Source of the DNA: Symbiodinium natans
Taxonomy: Eukaryota; Sar; Dinophyceae; Suessiales; Symbiodiniaceae
NCBI GenBank assembly: GCA_905221605.1
Contig: CAJNDS010000436.1
Coordinates: forward strand, 30,001-77,500
Length of the DNA: 47,500 nucleotides
Reading direction: 5' to 3'
Below are positions 1 to 10,407 of the stretch, one piece after another (the stretch's first letter is position 1; the number at the start of each line of letters is the position of its first letter). Below the pieces are notes generated by a model. That model was not told the DNA's origin. It saw nothing but the letters and a program-made list of their open reading frames with translations, and did not search any database. A program made the translations under genes and the position numbers.

Positions 1-1
1 G

Positions 2-586
2 CTCCGCCGTGCGTTAGCAGCTGACCAGGCAGGGTTGATCTCCTTCAAAGTGTTGGATTCCATTCACCAGGACCTCCTATCACACCTCAGCCGTCCTGCG
101 CCGCCTGGTTTTGATTCGCCAAGCATTCAGAGTCTCCTGCGAGCGGACCAGCAGTTGTGGAAGCTTGTTGCAGATAGCGTTGGGTCCAACATCCAGCAGT
201 GCGAGTCAGGTGAGAAGCCTCTTGACAAGGCGTTCAAGGAGTTCTGCCATGATGCCACTGTTGTCTTCCACTTGCTACCGACTCCCAGCGCGCCGAAGAT
301 CCGCAAGGACCCCAAGAAGCGACAGGTGGATGAAGGCGAGGCTGAGCGTGCCGAGGTACCGAATGGCAAGAAGCGCAGGGATGACAAGGGAGCCGTGCGC
401 ATGCCCAAAGCGTTGCAGGGCCTCCCGGCCAAGAGCAAGAGCGGGGTGCCTTTCTGCTTCAATTTCAATCTAGAGCATGGCTGTGATGAGGAGGTTTCCG
501 GAGACCCGTGTCGATGCCGTCGTGGCCTCCATCTCTGCATGAAGTGCTTCAAGCCGCATGGGCAGCACAAGTGCAATGTTGCGTGA
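2..586 (+). CDS. gag: E1 Gag-like protein, 5' partial, C-terminal zinc motifs
   Basis: The frame is open from base 2, so the start lies upstream of the window. The visible part has an N-terminal helical region, then a basic Lys/Arg-rich linker (about codons 90-130), then a C-terminal Cys/His cluster: a CCCH-like arrangement followed by a CX2CX3HX4C knuckle (CMKCFKPHGQHKC). The same cluster ends the gag ORFs of E3 and E4, which supports a nucleocapsid role: binding element RNA and packaging it with pol. The ORF ends in TGA at 584-586, and pol follows in the same frame without another stop. The Gag call rests on position and on the zinc motifs; I recognise no capsid fold by eye. Confidence 0.75.
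   Translation, partial: LRRALAADQAGLISFKVLDSIHQDLLSHLSRPAPPGFDSPSIQSLLRADQQLWKLVADSVGSNIQQCESGEKPLDKAFKEFCHDATVVFHLLPTPSAPKIRKDPKKRQVDEGEAERAEVPNGKKRRDDKGAVRMPKALQGLPAKSKSGVPFCFNFNLEHGCDEEVSGDPCRCRRGLHLCMKCFKPHGQHKCNVA
584..586 (+). promoter_or_regulatory. In-frame TGA between gag and pol of E1 (candidate readthrough site)
   Basis: This single TGA separates gag from pol, which continues in the same frame from 587. The following codons are AAA CCC, not a classical readthrough context. The case rests mainly on the same layout in the other three elements. Confidence 0.5.
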
Positions 587-3526
587 AAACCCACCGGGCC
601 TACTGCTCCCGTGCGGGACCCTTCTGCGCAAGCAGTGATGGCGCCGGCAATGCCTTGCTCACTGCGGACGGTGTGTGTCGAGTTCTCCTCCAATGCGCAG
701 GCGCGTCTGGCAGGGCACCTGAGATTGCGGGACTTCCACGTGTTGCACATGCGTCACTCGGCCAGTTTGCAGAAACGGAGTTCTTACGTTAATTTGTTTC
801 TTAAGTCTCAAAGGGCTTTGGCTGCAGACTTGTTGCGGTGCTCCTCCGTGCTCTACGTGGTCTTCGTGCTCCCGGACCTTTGCGATGAATGTGGCATTGT
901 TCTGGAGTGGGTTTGCAATCAGTGCGTGGAGCTATCCAAGAGGCGCGTCTCGTGGACCTTAGTTGACCGTGCCGATGGCGCGTTCTGGAGCAGAGTGTAT
1001 GGCTTGCTGCAGTCCTCTGGCGTTGATTTTCACACCACATCGTTCCAGATTCGATCCACAGGCTCTAAGACGCCGTCAAATGTGGCTCTCTGGTCCAGCG
1101 GTCCTGAGCTATCCCAGCTGAGGCCCGTATACGACTGTGGAGCCTGGAGGCCAGAACGTGGCATTCTGTATCTCCCTCCTACTGTGTGTCAACACTGGTC
1201 CTTCATCATTGAGGACTTGGCCCGTGCGCGGGGGTGCGTTCTTTCTGCTGCGAGCATTGCACAGCTTCGAGACTGGAGCAACCGCGCCGCTCTTGGGGAC
1301 CAACCGCGCGGTGGGCGTGTGCCACCACTACTCACGGACTTCCTGGCGCCAAGGAAGTACCGCCTCAGCCAGTGCCCTACGTTGAAGGGAATCTTGCCAG
1401 GCGGGCGCGTGCCAGATCATTTGCCTTTTCCAAAGGGCTCGAGGGTCCTTCGAGTGTCACCCACAGACGCTGATGGTGGGAGTTTCGTGATGCTTGGCCT
1501 TCCACGAGACCCGCTCGACTACATCCAAGAAGCCTCTCAACTGGTGCATCCTATGGAGCGTAGCGGACATGTCGCTGAGGGCGTCCAGGCTGCCATCGAT
1601 AAACATGCGCAAGAGTCGGCGGAGGCACTGCGTCGTGACAGGGCCAGCTTCTTTTCCGGGGCGCTACAGTCGATCCGGAACCTGCGTGTCGATGAGGACC
1701 GTCTGCACTCCAACATGCCGGAGCACTTGGCCAGAGTCATGCAAGGCAAACGCGTCCTGTTTCTCGGCGAGCTTTTGGAGAAAATCCAGCATCCTGACAA
1801 GTCCCTGATTCAACATCTGAGTCAAGGTTTCCCTTTGCTTGGTTGGTTAGAGCCTTCTGGAGTTTTTGCGCCGTCCCTAAAACCACCTGCCCTGCGTTCG
1901 GACGAGCTGGAGCGGATGGCCCCAGAGATGAACGAGAGCACATGCAGCTCCTGCGTCCAATCCCGTCGCCCAGATGTTGACCGTGCATTGTGGGAGTCCA
2001 CTTTGGAAGAGGTTGCAAAGGGATGGGCGGATGGGCCATACGACCTGGATGGAGCCAAGCAAACATCGGGGGGAAAGCTTGTGGTGTCTCGTCGCTTCGC
2101 TGTCGTTCAGAAGGACAAGATACGGGCGATTGATGATTTCTCTGCCAGTCACATCAATCTCTGCACAGGCTTGCGAGAAAAGGTGCGCGTAGAGTCGGTG
2201 GATGCGGCCGCTGCAATGATCCGCCAGTGGATGTTGGCGCTGAAGGGCACCGGGCGGAGACTTGTGGGCAAGTCCTTCGACCTCAAGTCGGCGTACCGAC
2301 AGATTGGGGTTTGCAAGGAGCACCTTTTCGCGTCCTGGGTTTGTATCTACAACCCAGAGACTGGGGCGCCCGCGCTGTTTCGCCTGCACGCCCTTCCTTT
2401 TGGAGCCTCGGCGTCTGTCCCAGACTTCCTGCGGTGCGCCGAAGCCATTAAATGCGCGGGCGCACGCTGCATCTTCTTGTCCTGGACGAGTTTCTTCGAT
2501 GACTTCATCTGCGTATGCCCAGAAGACTGTGCAGAAGAGACAGACAAGGCCACCCGGGTGTTCTTCGAGCTCCTCGGTTGGCAGCTGGCGCTGGAGCCGA
2601 AGAAAAACAAACCGTTTGCCTCCAAGTTCCAGGCCCTGGGTGTTGAGTTCGACCTCACGAATGCGGCAGATGGCGTCCTCCGCATCTCCAACACCGAGTC
2701 GCGCAAGGAGGAGCTTGGCCGTGCCATTGATGACGTTTTGAGCAGTGGCAGGCTGTCCTTCAAAACAGCTACTTCACTGCGCTCGCGCATGCTGTTTGCA
2801 GAGTCCCAGATCTTTGGGCGCTTCGCCAAGAAGGCCATCAACTTGCTGGGCAAGCATGCTGATAACGCCCACAATGTCCTGGATGTAGATAGGGAGCTAC
2901 GGGCAGCTTTGGAGTGGCTCCGGAACAGGGTGGTCTATGGCAGTCCAAGGGAAGTGTCAGTCGCCAAGAGGAAGACCTTTCTGTTGTTTCTGGATGGTGC
3001 CTGCGACAATGAGTCTCCCAGCCTGCAGTCTTCAGTGGGCGGGGTGCTCATCGACAAGGAAGCAGGCCCCCAGAGCTCTTTTGGCGAGATTGTGCCGAAT
3101 GAGGCAGTCAGTGCTTGGAAGACGAAGGTACCCAAGGGTGCAAAGCAGCTCAACTTCGAAGCAGAGGTCATGCCGTATGTGGTGGCGCTGAAGTGCTGGG
3201 CCGATGTGCTTCGAGGTGCATTGCTGCTGATTTTCATTGACAATGATGCGGCGCGCCATGCTTGGGTCTCAGCGTCAGCCCATTCGCTTCACGCAAGCAA
3301 CATGATTCATCATGCCCTCGCAGTTGAGGCCGATCTAGGGGTGGATGCCTACTTCTGCCGGGTCCCCACGCACTCCAACATCGCCGATGCCCCGTCGCGA
3401 CTTGACTTCAGTGTGTGCGAATCAATCGGTGCAACGAGGATGAGGGTCTCTGAAAGGCATTTGCTCAGCTGCGCTGGAATGACGAGTGATGTAGTTGGGG
3501 GTTTGTGTGTTTGTCCCCAGCACTGA
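587..3526 (+). CDS. pol: E1 Pol: N-terminal domain of uncertain type, reverse transcriptase, RNase H
   Basis: Open for 979 codons from just after the gag stop; there is no ATG near the front, which fits synthesis as a Gag-Pol fusion. The RT palm has motif A FDLKSAYRQ (Asp codon near 2279), motif B LPFGASASVPDF, and motif C FFDDF (Asp codons near 2498 and 2501). RNase H follows with the expected acidic series: LFLDGAC (about 2993), FEAEVMP, FIDNDAA and ADAPSR near the C-terminus. The AYRQ and FDD forms match DIRS-type rather than LTR-type RT. The first 300 codons or so contain a WTLVDRADGAFW stretch followed by FQIRSTGSKTPSNVALWSS. This resembles a degenerate SAM-methyltransferase-like module and occupies the place the methyltransferase has in E2; that part is inference. 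The last ten codons lie inside repeat B1. Confidence 0.88.
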   Translation, partial: KPTGPTAPVRDPSAQAVMAPAMPCSLRTVCVEFSSNAQARLAGHLRLRDFHVLHMRHSASLQKRSSYVNLFLKSQRALAADLLRCSSVLYVVFVLPDLCDECGIVLEWVCNQCVELSKRRVSWTLVDRADGAFWSRVYGLLQSSGVDFHTTSFQIRSTGSKTPSNVALWSSGPELSQLRPVYDCGAWRPERGILYLPPTVCQHWSFIIEDLARARGCVLSAASIAQLRDWSNRAALGDQPRGGRVPPLLTDFLAPRKYRLSQCPTLKGILPGGRVPDHLPFPKGSRVLRVSPTDADGGSFVMLGLPRDPLDYIQEASQLVHPMERSGHVAEGVQAAIDKHAQESAEALRRDRASFFSGALQSIRNLRVDEDRLHSNMPEHLARVMQGKRVLFLGELLEKIQHPDKSLIQHLSQGFPLLGWLEPSGVFAPSLKPPALRSDELERMAPEMNESTCSSCVQSRRPDVDRALWESTLEEVAKGWADGPYDLDGAKQTSGGKLVVSRRFAVVQKDKIRAIDDFSASHINLCTGLREKVRVESVDAAAAMIRQWMLALKGTGRRLVGKSFDLKSAYRQIGVCKEHLFASWVCIYNPETGAPALFRLHALPFGASASVPDFLRCAEAIKCAGARCIFLSWTSFFDDFICVCPEDCAEETDKATRVFFELLGWQLALEPKKNKPFASKFQALGVEFDLTNAADGVLRISNTESRKEELGRAIDDVLSSGRLSFKTATSLRSRMLFAESQIFGRFAKKAINLLGKHADNAHNVLDVDRELRAALEWLRNRVVYGSPREVSVAKRKTFLLFLDGACDNESPSLQSSVGGVLIDKEAGPQSSFGEIVPNEAVSAWKTKVPKGAKQLNFEAEVMPYVVALKCWADVLRGALLLIFIDNDAARHAWVSASAHSLHASNMIHHALAVEADLGVDAYFCRVPTHSNIADAPSRLDFSVCESIGATRMRVSERHLLSCAGMTSDVVGGLCVCPQH

Positions 3527-3702
3527 GTGTCATTGCAGCTTCACATGCAAAGCATGTTCCTTTCGGATCTGCCCGACTCTATCGGCCTCGTGGCTGGAAA
3601 AGAAAGTCCGACGCGTGCGAGGGTTCCAGTCTGTGCATGGCTAGCTGCGCTAGTTGCATGGCCTTGGCTTGCAGGTGTTCTACACGCGGGTATTGCAATA
3701 AG
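3497..3702 (+). repeat. E1 split direct repeat B1
   Basis: A 206-bp unit, repeated apparently without difference at 4028-4233 (offset 531). The stop codon of pol (3524-3526) lies inside it. Confidence 0.9.
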
Positions 3703-4027
3703 CAAATCTCCACTTGTTGACGAGGCCTTATTGCGCATGGCCCGTGTTGAAAGCAAACCACATACCTGGCTGTGTGTCTAGGTGTGCGTTTGAGTCACCT
3801 GCAGTGTTGACATGTTTTCGTTTGATGACTCTGCTTGTCGTGTTCTGCAGCTCCGCATACCATTGCGAACACGCTTTTTGCACATGTTGTGCTGCACGTT
3901 CAAGAGTTGACCCTCAAGCTTTCCAGTTGGTCAGCCAACAGTTGAGGGCCACCTCTGCTTGTTTGTCTCAGAATTTTGCCCCGCCCTCCCGCCGCAAAGA
4001 GGGTTGTGGGTTAACTTTTGTGTGCCA
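3703..4027 (+). repeat. E1 segment A2 with C-rich junction block
   Basis: The sequence between the two B copies. Its last 50 bp carry a C-rich block (about 3979-3995), placed like the spacer between A2 and B2 in E2 and E3. Assignment as A2 cannot be proved because A1 is outside the window. Confidence 0.6.
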
Positions 4028-4233
4028 GGGGGTTTGTGTGTTTGTCCCCAGCACTGAGTGTCATTGCAGCTTCACATGCAAAGCATGTTCCTTTCGGATC
4101 TGCCCGACTCTATCGGCCTCGTGGCTGGAAAAGAAAGTCCGACGCGTGCGAGGGTTCCAGTCTGTGCATGGCTAGCTGCGCTAGTTGCATGGCCTTGGCT
4201 TGCAGGTGTTCTACACGCGGGTATTGCAATAAG
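4028..4233 (+). repeat. E1 split direct repeat B2
   Basis: Second copy of the 206-bp unit. The match to B1 ends at AATAAG, which marks the likely right end of E1. It includes a copy of the last codons and the stop of pol. Confidence 0.88.
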
Positions 4234-4236
4234 AGT

Positions 4237-4307
4237 GCGACAGTTTGACAGGCTTGCTTGTGTAGACTGTCAAGCCGGTGTCGTTAGGGTCTGGCAGGCA
4301 GTGTGGA
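4237..4307 (+). repeat. Dispersed repeat family R, copy 1
   Basis: About 70 bp starting GCGACAGTTTGACAGG, found again at 37927-37997 with few differences. A C-rich block (4321-4336) follows, so this is probably the A half of a solo unit. Confidence 0.7.
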
Positions 4308-4437
4308 CCAATTTTGAAGTCCCACCCGCCCGCCCTGGATTGGACCAGACTGCTGACCAGAATTTTCGCAATGCCGCAAAAGAAGAGGGCTTTGCCTGTG
4401 GTACCAATAGTTTAACAACAGCCGCATAAGAGCATGA

Positions 4438-5500
<1,063 letters not shown>

Positions 5501-5640
5501 GCCTGCGTACAGCGTCAGCTTGCGCATGCACCATACACTCACAACTGCAGCCGTTTTCATTGCAGAAATTGCTGCAGTAGTCGCATATTTCTGCGCCCGC
5601 CCAGCCCGCCCTGAGGGGCAGTTACCGGTGCCCAAGTGGC

Positions 5641-5943
5641 GGGGCTTTCACGCCTCTGCGTGCAATACAATCACTCGCAGTTGTGGATGTGAGCTCACTC
5701 TGTAGCTCTGCGCAACATAGGTTCCGGTGCGTCTGCGCAGAGCTTCAGTTTCCCGCCCGCCCGCCCTGGAGAGGCCTGTGGCGTGTGCTGCCGAGGAGCA
5801 GCGAATTCTATATAACTTTGACGCCCACCGGCGTTTCTTCTTCCGGCGTTGCCGGCATCAACGGATTGGAACTGAGATCGATGGCTGCCAAAAGTCCGCT
5901 GCGTTGTGATGTGTCTTGAGCGCGTCCACAATCTGCTAGTGAT
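5641..5943 (+). repeat. Dispersed repeat family X, long form
   Basis: Matches 21011-21187 over its first 103 bp and last 74 bp. The middle 126 bp (5744-5869), which hold a C-rich block at 5752-5767, are absent from the other copy. A second C-rich block lies just upstream at 5595-5611. Confidence 0.85.
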
Positions 5944-6037
5944 TTTCGTGTAAGGGAGCGGTGATTGGGAGAAGCGATTGGGCTGCGGCCCCTTTCTTGT
6001 GTGCAAGCTCATTGAAAAGAGGCGTGCAGTCTGTGTG

Positions 6038-6570
6038 TGTGTGTGTGTGTGTGCGTGTCTCTGTGCGTGTCTCTGTGCGTGTCTCTGTGCGTGTCTCTGT
6101 GCGTGTCTCTGTGCTGTGTCTCTGTGCTGTGTCTCTGTGTTGTGTCTCTGTGTTGTGTCTCTGTGTTGTGTCTCTGTGTTGTGTCTCTGTGTTGTGTCTC
6201 TGTGTTGTGTCTCTGTGTTGTGTCTCTGTGTTGTGTCTCTGTGTTGTGTCTCTGTGTTGTGTCTCTGTGTTGTGTCTCTGTGTTGTGTCTCTGTGTTGTG
6301 TCTCTGTGTTGTGTCTCTGTGTTGTGTCTCTGTGTTGTGTCTTTGTGTTGTGTCTCTGTGTTGTGTCTCTGTGTTGTGTCTCTGTGTTGTGTCTCTGTGT
6401 TGTGTCTCTGTGTTGTGTCTCTGTGTTGTGTCTCTGTGTTGTGTCTCTGTGTTGTGTCTCTGTGTTGTGTCTCTGTGTTGTGTCTCTGTGTTGTGTCTCT
6501 GTGTGTTGTCTCTGTGTGTCTCTGTGTGTTGTCTCTGTGTGTTGTCTCTGTGTGTCTCTGTGTGTGTGTG

Positions 6571-6605
<35 letters not shown>

Positions 6606-6620
6606 GTGTGTGTGTGGCGA
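6038..6620 (+). repeat. Minisatellite with 13-bp unit, flanked by TG and TGTC tracts
   Basis: Roughly 30 head-to-tail copies of TGTTGTGTCTCTG between about 6110 and 6510, nearly invariant (one T variant near 6342). It is preceded by a (TG)n/CTCTGTGCG tract and followed by (TGTC)n at 6571-6604. A 13-bp unit cycles through all frames, so ORFs across it are artefacts. Confidence 0.97.
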
Positions 6621-6766
6621 TCTGCGCTTGGATTGCATCTACTTGCAGGCGTTCTGCCACACGGAATGCCCCTGCACGCTCAGCGTACTTCGAGCAGTGG
6701 GTTTCAATCTACTGCCGCAGGCAGTTGCTGTCAACGCTGCTCATTTGTGATCTTGCTGAACAAAGG

Positions 6767-7000
6767 ATGGCATGTTTGCGTCTTGCGCTTTTGCTGCTTG
6801 CTTTGCTGCGTTCTGCGTCTGCTGGCGATGGTGCAGATGGGGTGGCGACCTTGCCGGTTGCCAGTATCGCTTCACTTGCTGTGCAGCACCGAGGCTGGCG
6901 GCTCGTGCAACCATCGTATGTTTTGACAGGTTGTCAACGTACATTACGACTACGCGGCCAAGGACAGTCTTTACGTCACGTGCTAGGCTACCCAGAGTAA
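6767..7000 (+). CDS. Short ORF with a strong signal-peptide-like start, possible exon
   Basis: ATG at 6767 opens a 77-codon frame beginning MACLRLALLLLALLRSASAG: a short charged n-region, a Leu-rich core and a small-residue SASA site. That is a textbook secretory leader. The rest has no recognised domain, and the last five codons or so run into dispersed repeat P. It could be the first exon of a host gene whose later exons I cannot identify, or chance. A spliced transcript would be needed to decide. Confidence 0.25.
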   Translation: MACLRLALLLLALLRSASAGDGADGVATLPVASIASLAVQHRGWRLVQPSYVLTGCQRTLRLRGQGQSLRHVLGYPE

Positions 7001-7497
7001 CGCCGAAGCGGCGTGCACGCGTAGCGTGCGTCAAAGTACTGGTGTTCGCGGTTGGTTGGGGTAGGCAGGAACACCGTCCGAACATGCCCGTGTGCGAGTT
7101 GGTGCAGCTGGGTGTCAAAGGGGTGTGCATAGGTTCGGCTGCGCCACGGTTGTTGGCAGATGCAGTCTCGTTTTCTGCCTTTCCCACCCGCCCGCCCTGG
7201 GCTGCAGAGCAGCTTAGGAAGAGGGAGGGGGAGAAGATGGGAGAAGGGTAGCCTGTTGGCAGAGATCTGCTAGATGGCTTGTCCCTGCATCTTGCAAAAC
7301 AATGTCGGCGCGCCTGCGCGTGTTTAGTCTTGGCTTGTTCGGATGGGTGAGAGGTGGGATTTGCTAGCAGATCTTGAATACGTTGTGACGTGAGGGATGA
7401 GGCTACCCAGACTAACGCCGAAGCGGCGTGCACGCGCAGCGTGCATCAAAGTGGGATTTGCTAGCAGATCTTGAATACGTTGCGACGTGAGGGATGA
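6986..7497 (+). mobile_element. Candidate non-autonomous mini element with split direct repeats
   Basis: Unit P (52 bp) occurs at 6986-7037 and 7401-7452; unit Q (45 bp) at 7356-7400 and 7453-7497. The order is P-body-Q-P-Q with no gap between Q1 and P2 or between P2 and Q2, the same A1-body-B1-A2-B2 order as E2 and E3 but with a non-coding body of 318 bp. The body holds a C-rich block (7183-7198). A diverged relative of the body lies at 40193-40335. An alternative reading is a tandem duplication followed by loss of the middle of the second copy. Confidence 0.6.
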
Positions 7498-8066
7498 TAA
7501 AAACCCCCGGTATTGAAAAGTAAGGCAGGGAAGCGCCCCGAAATGATCAGATGTGCGTTTTGCTTGGAAAAACGACAAGAGTAAAAAAGAACGATAACGT
7601 TCAGGATAATGCTAAAACTCGAGAAAACGATAAGCGTAAACAAGAACAAATAAGTAATTCAGGGATATCTTTCGGGATACGGGGTTTTCGCGCATCCTTA
7701 CGTGTGCAATGTCGCAGCTTGCTTTGCGTGTGCGTGTTGCTTGTGGCAGTGCGAATGCTTTCATCACATTTGCATATTGGACTTTCTCTCTGCGTGTGCA
7801 GCCATAGTCAGCTGCTCGAATGCCATGAGCAGAAGATAGCAGAAAAAATCCTGTTTCGCATCAGTTGTGCTCCAAGTTTTCTGTTTCCCTCCCTCGCCCA
7901 CAGAAAATCTTGGCTGTGAGAAGGCGGTTGAGGTTTTCGCCTGCCAATGTAGGGCCGTTTGTTGCCTTGCATTGACTCACTCGGGCTGGGCTGTCCGTGG
8001 ATTATAGGCCCTGGGTCTACCAGCGAGACAAACCTCATTGCGCTTTGGAGCAGAATGAAGGTTGCA
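7498..8066. other. Gene-free stretch
   Basis: I see no supportable gene. The A/T-richer part (7500-7670) lacks repeats found elsewhere in the window. Short ORFs here have no coding character. Confidence 0.5.
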
Positions 8067-8160
8067 GTCCGCTTGGTTCTTGTGTTGGTGTTCCCGGTGC
8101 GGTTGCGTTTGGCGTCCGCTTGGTTCTTGTGTTGGTGTTCCCCGTTCGGTTGCGTTTGGC
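8067..8160 (+). repeat. 47-bp tandem duplication
   Basis: Two adjacent copies of a unit starting GTCCGCTTGGTTCTTG, at 8067 and 8114, with few differences. The second copy runs into repeat family Z. Confidence 0.9.
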
Positions 8161-8290
8161 AGAACACCGGCCCTCTCTCCACACCTACTCACTGTTGCCC
8201 GGCATTTCCTGCAAAAGGTTGGCGGGCCCCCCCCCCCCCTTGAGTTGTGCATAACGGGGTTCTGGAGAGTAGGTTTGGTGTAGAGGTTTG
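8114..8290 (+). repeat. Dispersed repeat family Z, short form
   Basis: Shares both ends with the long forms at 38410-38705 and 41960-42300 but lacks their middle part, including the C-rich block. It contains a run of 13 C (8227-8239). Confidence 0.85.
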
Positions 8291-8299
8291 CGTAAGAAT

Positions 8300-8759
8300 C
8301 CCCTTTTACAACTTAGGTTGCCAGGAACGTGGGCGTGATGCTCTTGTGAGTCAGCGTGTCTAAGAACATGTGCACTGATTGCTCTTGTCTCGGCTTTATG
8401 CTTCTACCCTGCCCTCTTCTGCCTGCTGTGCAAGTTCTGCTATTCTCATTCGCGCTCCCGTGCGCTGTGTTGGTGAGTCATTCAGCCGGTGTCTCGCCAG
8501 GGCTTCTGGGCTTGGGGCTGTGGTGCCGTACCCTTTAGTCGCTTCAGTCCAGGTGTAGAGTGAGTTCGCGCGGGTTTGTTGTGGCCTGAGCCAAGTCGTT
8601 CTCAGTTTCGGAACTGGTGCACGAGTGGTGTTCTTGCGAAGCTCGCTGTTTGTGCAGCGCGGGAACAAATTGCGTTTATAATGTGTGAGCAGGCGTCGCG
8701 AGTAGAATGCATGCCTGCTTCTCAAATGTGCCAGGCTTGTGTAGTGTGCAGCTTGTTTG
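8300..8759. other. Gene-free stretch
   Basis: No gene or repeat recognised. Short ORFs on both strands lack domains. Confidence 0.45.
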
Positions 8760-9108
8760 CATAACTGTGCCAGCGTAGCGGTTTGCACATGAAGCGTCTC
8801 GTTGTTCTTCTTTCGCGTAGTTGATTGTAGCTTGTGGCTCGCGTAGCCGTTGCACTGCTCGAAGCAGGTGCAAGCAGCTTCTGGTAGATTTCGAGTGCTA
8901 GGCTAGGTCGCATTCGACTTCCCGCCACCGCCCCACTCACCTCCAGGAAGGAAGTTTTCGGTCGACATAGCACAGCTGGCACAAGGCAAGCTGTGGATCG
9001 GTTTTCCTGCGCATCCCGCAGAACCAAAGAAGGCTTGAGCGTGTGCGCTGTTTCACGGTGGGCTGCAAGGGTGGTAGGGCGGGAGTCTTGCGACTTGAAC
9101 TAAGAGAC
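8760..9108 (+). repeat. Dispersed repeat family W, copy 1 (probable solo A-B unit)
   Basis: About 349 bp, nearly identical to 39294-39642. A C-rich block lies near the middle (8921-8942), as in the A2-B2 units of E2 and E3, so I read it as a solo unit of an element family whose full copy is not in the window. Confidence 0.85.
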
Positions 9109-9170
9109 GTAATGCGTGCGCTTCAACATCTTGCTTCTGTTGCAGTTGCAGTGCGAAAAACACGGCGAGA

Positions 9171-9298
9171 AAACTTTTGACGCTGCCCGACCCACCAGAA
9201 AATGATAAGGGCAGCGCGGAGGCAAATCTCTTGGCGTGCGCCGCGCGAGATGTGAGCCCCAAATTGAAAATGCGAGAAAATGAAGGATTGAGCGTTGC
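9171..9298 (+). repeat. Dispersed repeat family V, diverged copy
   Basis: Related to 39130-39273, and in part to 23280-23350 and 33103-33150. All share a GGCAGC..GGCAAA..TGCGCCGC core and an ATGAAGGATTGAGCG-like end. Confidence 0.6.
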
Positions 9299-9388
9299 TT
9301 TGTCTTGCCTGTCCTGTCAGTTCCTTGTGTGCGTGTAGGATTGCGGTCCCCAACAGAGTCTTTTTTTTTAGGCTGCGGGAGCACGAAG

Positions 9389-9666
9389 GATAACGCTTTA
9401 TTCTAGCTCCGCTCCTCAAGGGCGCAAGGTAGCCACGTTGTGACGTGGTGTTGAGAGCAACCGTCCTGCGTCTGCGCCATGTAATTGTTTTCTTCACCGT
9501 CGTGTTTTGCAGCGTCGGCTGAGGCGGGTGGGTGGGCGCCCCATAGACTTAGCTTGCTTGGCTACTAAAGCGTCGCCAGCTTGCTGCGCTTTCGATTGTT
9601 CTTGCCCACCCTACTTTTGTCCCGCCTTGAACATCGCACAGTTCGCAACTGTCGATCTTGTGTCGC
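9389..9666. repeat. Repeat family U, copy 1
   Basis: Nearly identical to 9736-10008, giving two direct copies 347 bp apart. It contains the G-rich complement of the C-rich block (about 9523-9539), so this family appears to be in reverse orientation relative to the others. Confidence 0.9.
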
Positions 9667-9735
9667 GCGGGGTGCACGCGCACGTGCAGCAAAGTGGGAT
9701 CATCTAGCACGGTGAGATGCTGTAGTCTACTTGTT

Positions 9736-10008
9736 GATAACGCTTTATTCTAGCTCCGCTCCTCAAGGGCGCAAGGTAGCCGCGTTGTGACGTGGTGTTG
9801 AAAGCAACCGTCCTGCTTGCCTGCGTCTGCGCATGTAATTGTATTCTTCACTGTCATGCTTTGCAGCGGGTGGGTGGGCGCCCCATAGACTAAGCTTGCT
9901 TGGCTACTGAAGCGTCGCCAGCTTGCTGCACTTTCGATTGTTCTTGCCCACCCTACTTTTGTCCCGCCTTGAGCATCGCACAGTTCGCAACTGGCGATCT
10001 TGTGTCGC
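9736..10008. repeat. Repeat family U, copy 2
   Basis: Direct repeat of 9389-9666 with small differences: a few substitutions and a deletion just before the G-rich block. Confidence 0.9.
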
Positions 10009-10025
10009 TCATATGGGCGGCCTGA

Positions 10026-10134
10026 CAATGCAAGGATCACCTGAGATGCTCCCCCGTTGCAAAACGAAGGTTTGCAGTGCGCTTCGGGTGTCATTAGCTT
10101 AATTGTGCAGGTGAGTGCGTGAGTAAGAATAAAG
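10026..10134 (+). repeat. Repeat family T, copy 1, left of E2
   Basis: About 109 bp ending in GAGTAAGAATAAAG, found again at 18678-18784 just right of E2. Both copies lie outside the E2 ends, so they belong to the older sequence into which E2 inserted, or are independent insertions. Confidence 0.88.
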
Positions 10135-10407
10135 GTCCCTGCGGGCAGCAGGACTGGCGTCTTTGTGCGTGTGCTAATGCACGTTTGTTGTTAGTTAGTT
10201 TGAGTTGCTTTGTCAATAGAGAGACTGCGTGTTGCGACCACGCAACGCGTTGTTGTGAATTGCAACACTTTAGCAGCTGTATGTGTGCTCAAGCCGGATG
10301 TCCGAAGTGGCGCAGTGCAGCACTTGGACAGAACGTGTAGTTTTGTGTCGATTTGCCCCGCCCTCCACGCCCAGGGGGAATAAAAGTTTGCTGTGCGCCC
10401 TTTTTCT

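Larger units (their letters stand above)
1..4233 (+). mobile_element. E1: 3' part of a YR-type retrotransposon (gag-pol-B1-A2-B2)
   Basis: Contains the 3' part of gag, a complete pol (RT and RNase H) and a 3' repeat block with two directly repeated copies of a 206-bp unit (3497-3702 and 4028-4233) separated by 325 bp. By comparison with E2 and E3 in this window I read the block as B1-A2-B2 of split direct repeats. The A1 copy and any YR gene would lie upstream of base 1. The two B copies look identical by eye, which suggests a young insertion. The right boundary at 4233 is where the two copies stop matching. Confidence 0.8.

Noticed and set aside
5695-6926. ORFs across the 13-bp minisatellite
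   Set aside because: A 13-bp unit reads through all frames; there is no independent sign of coding.
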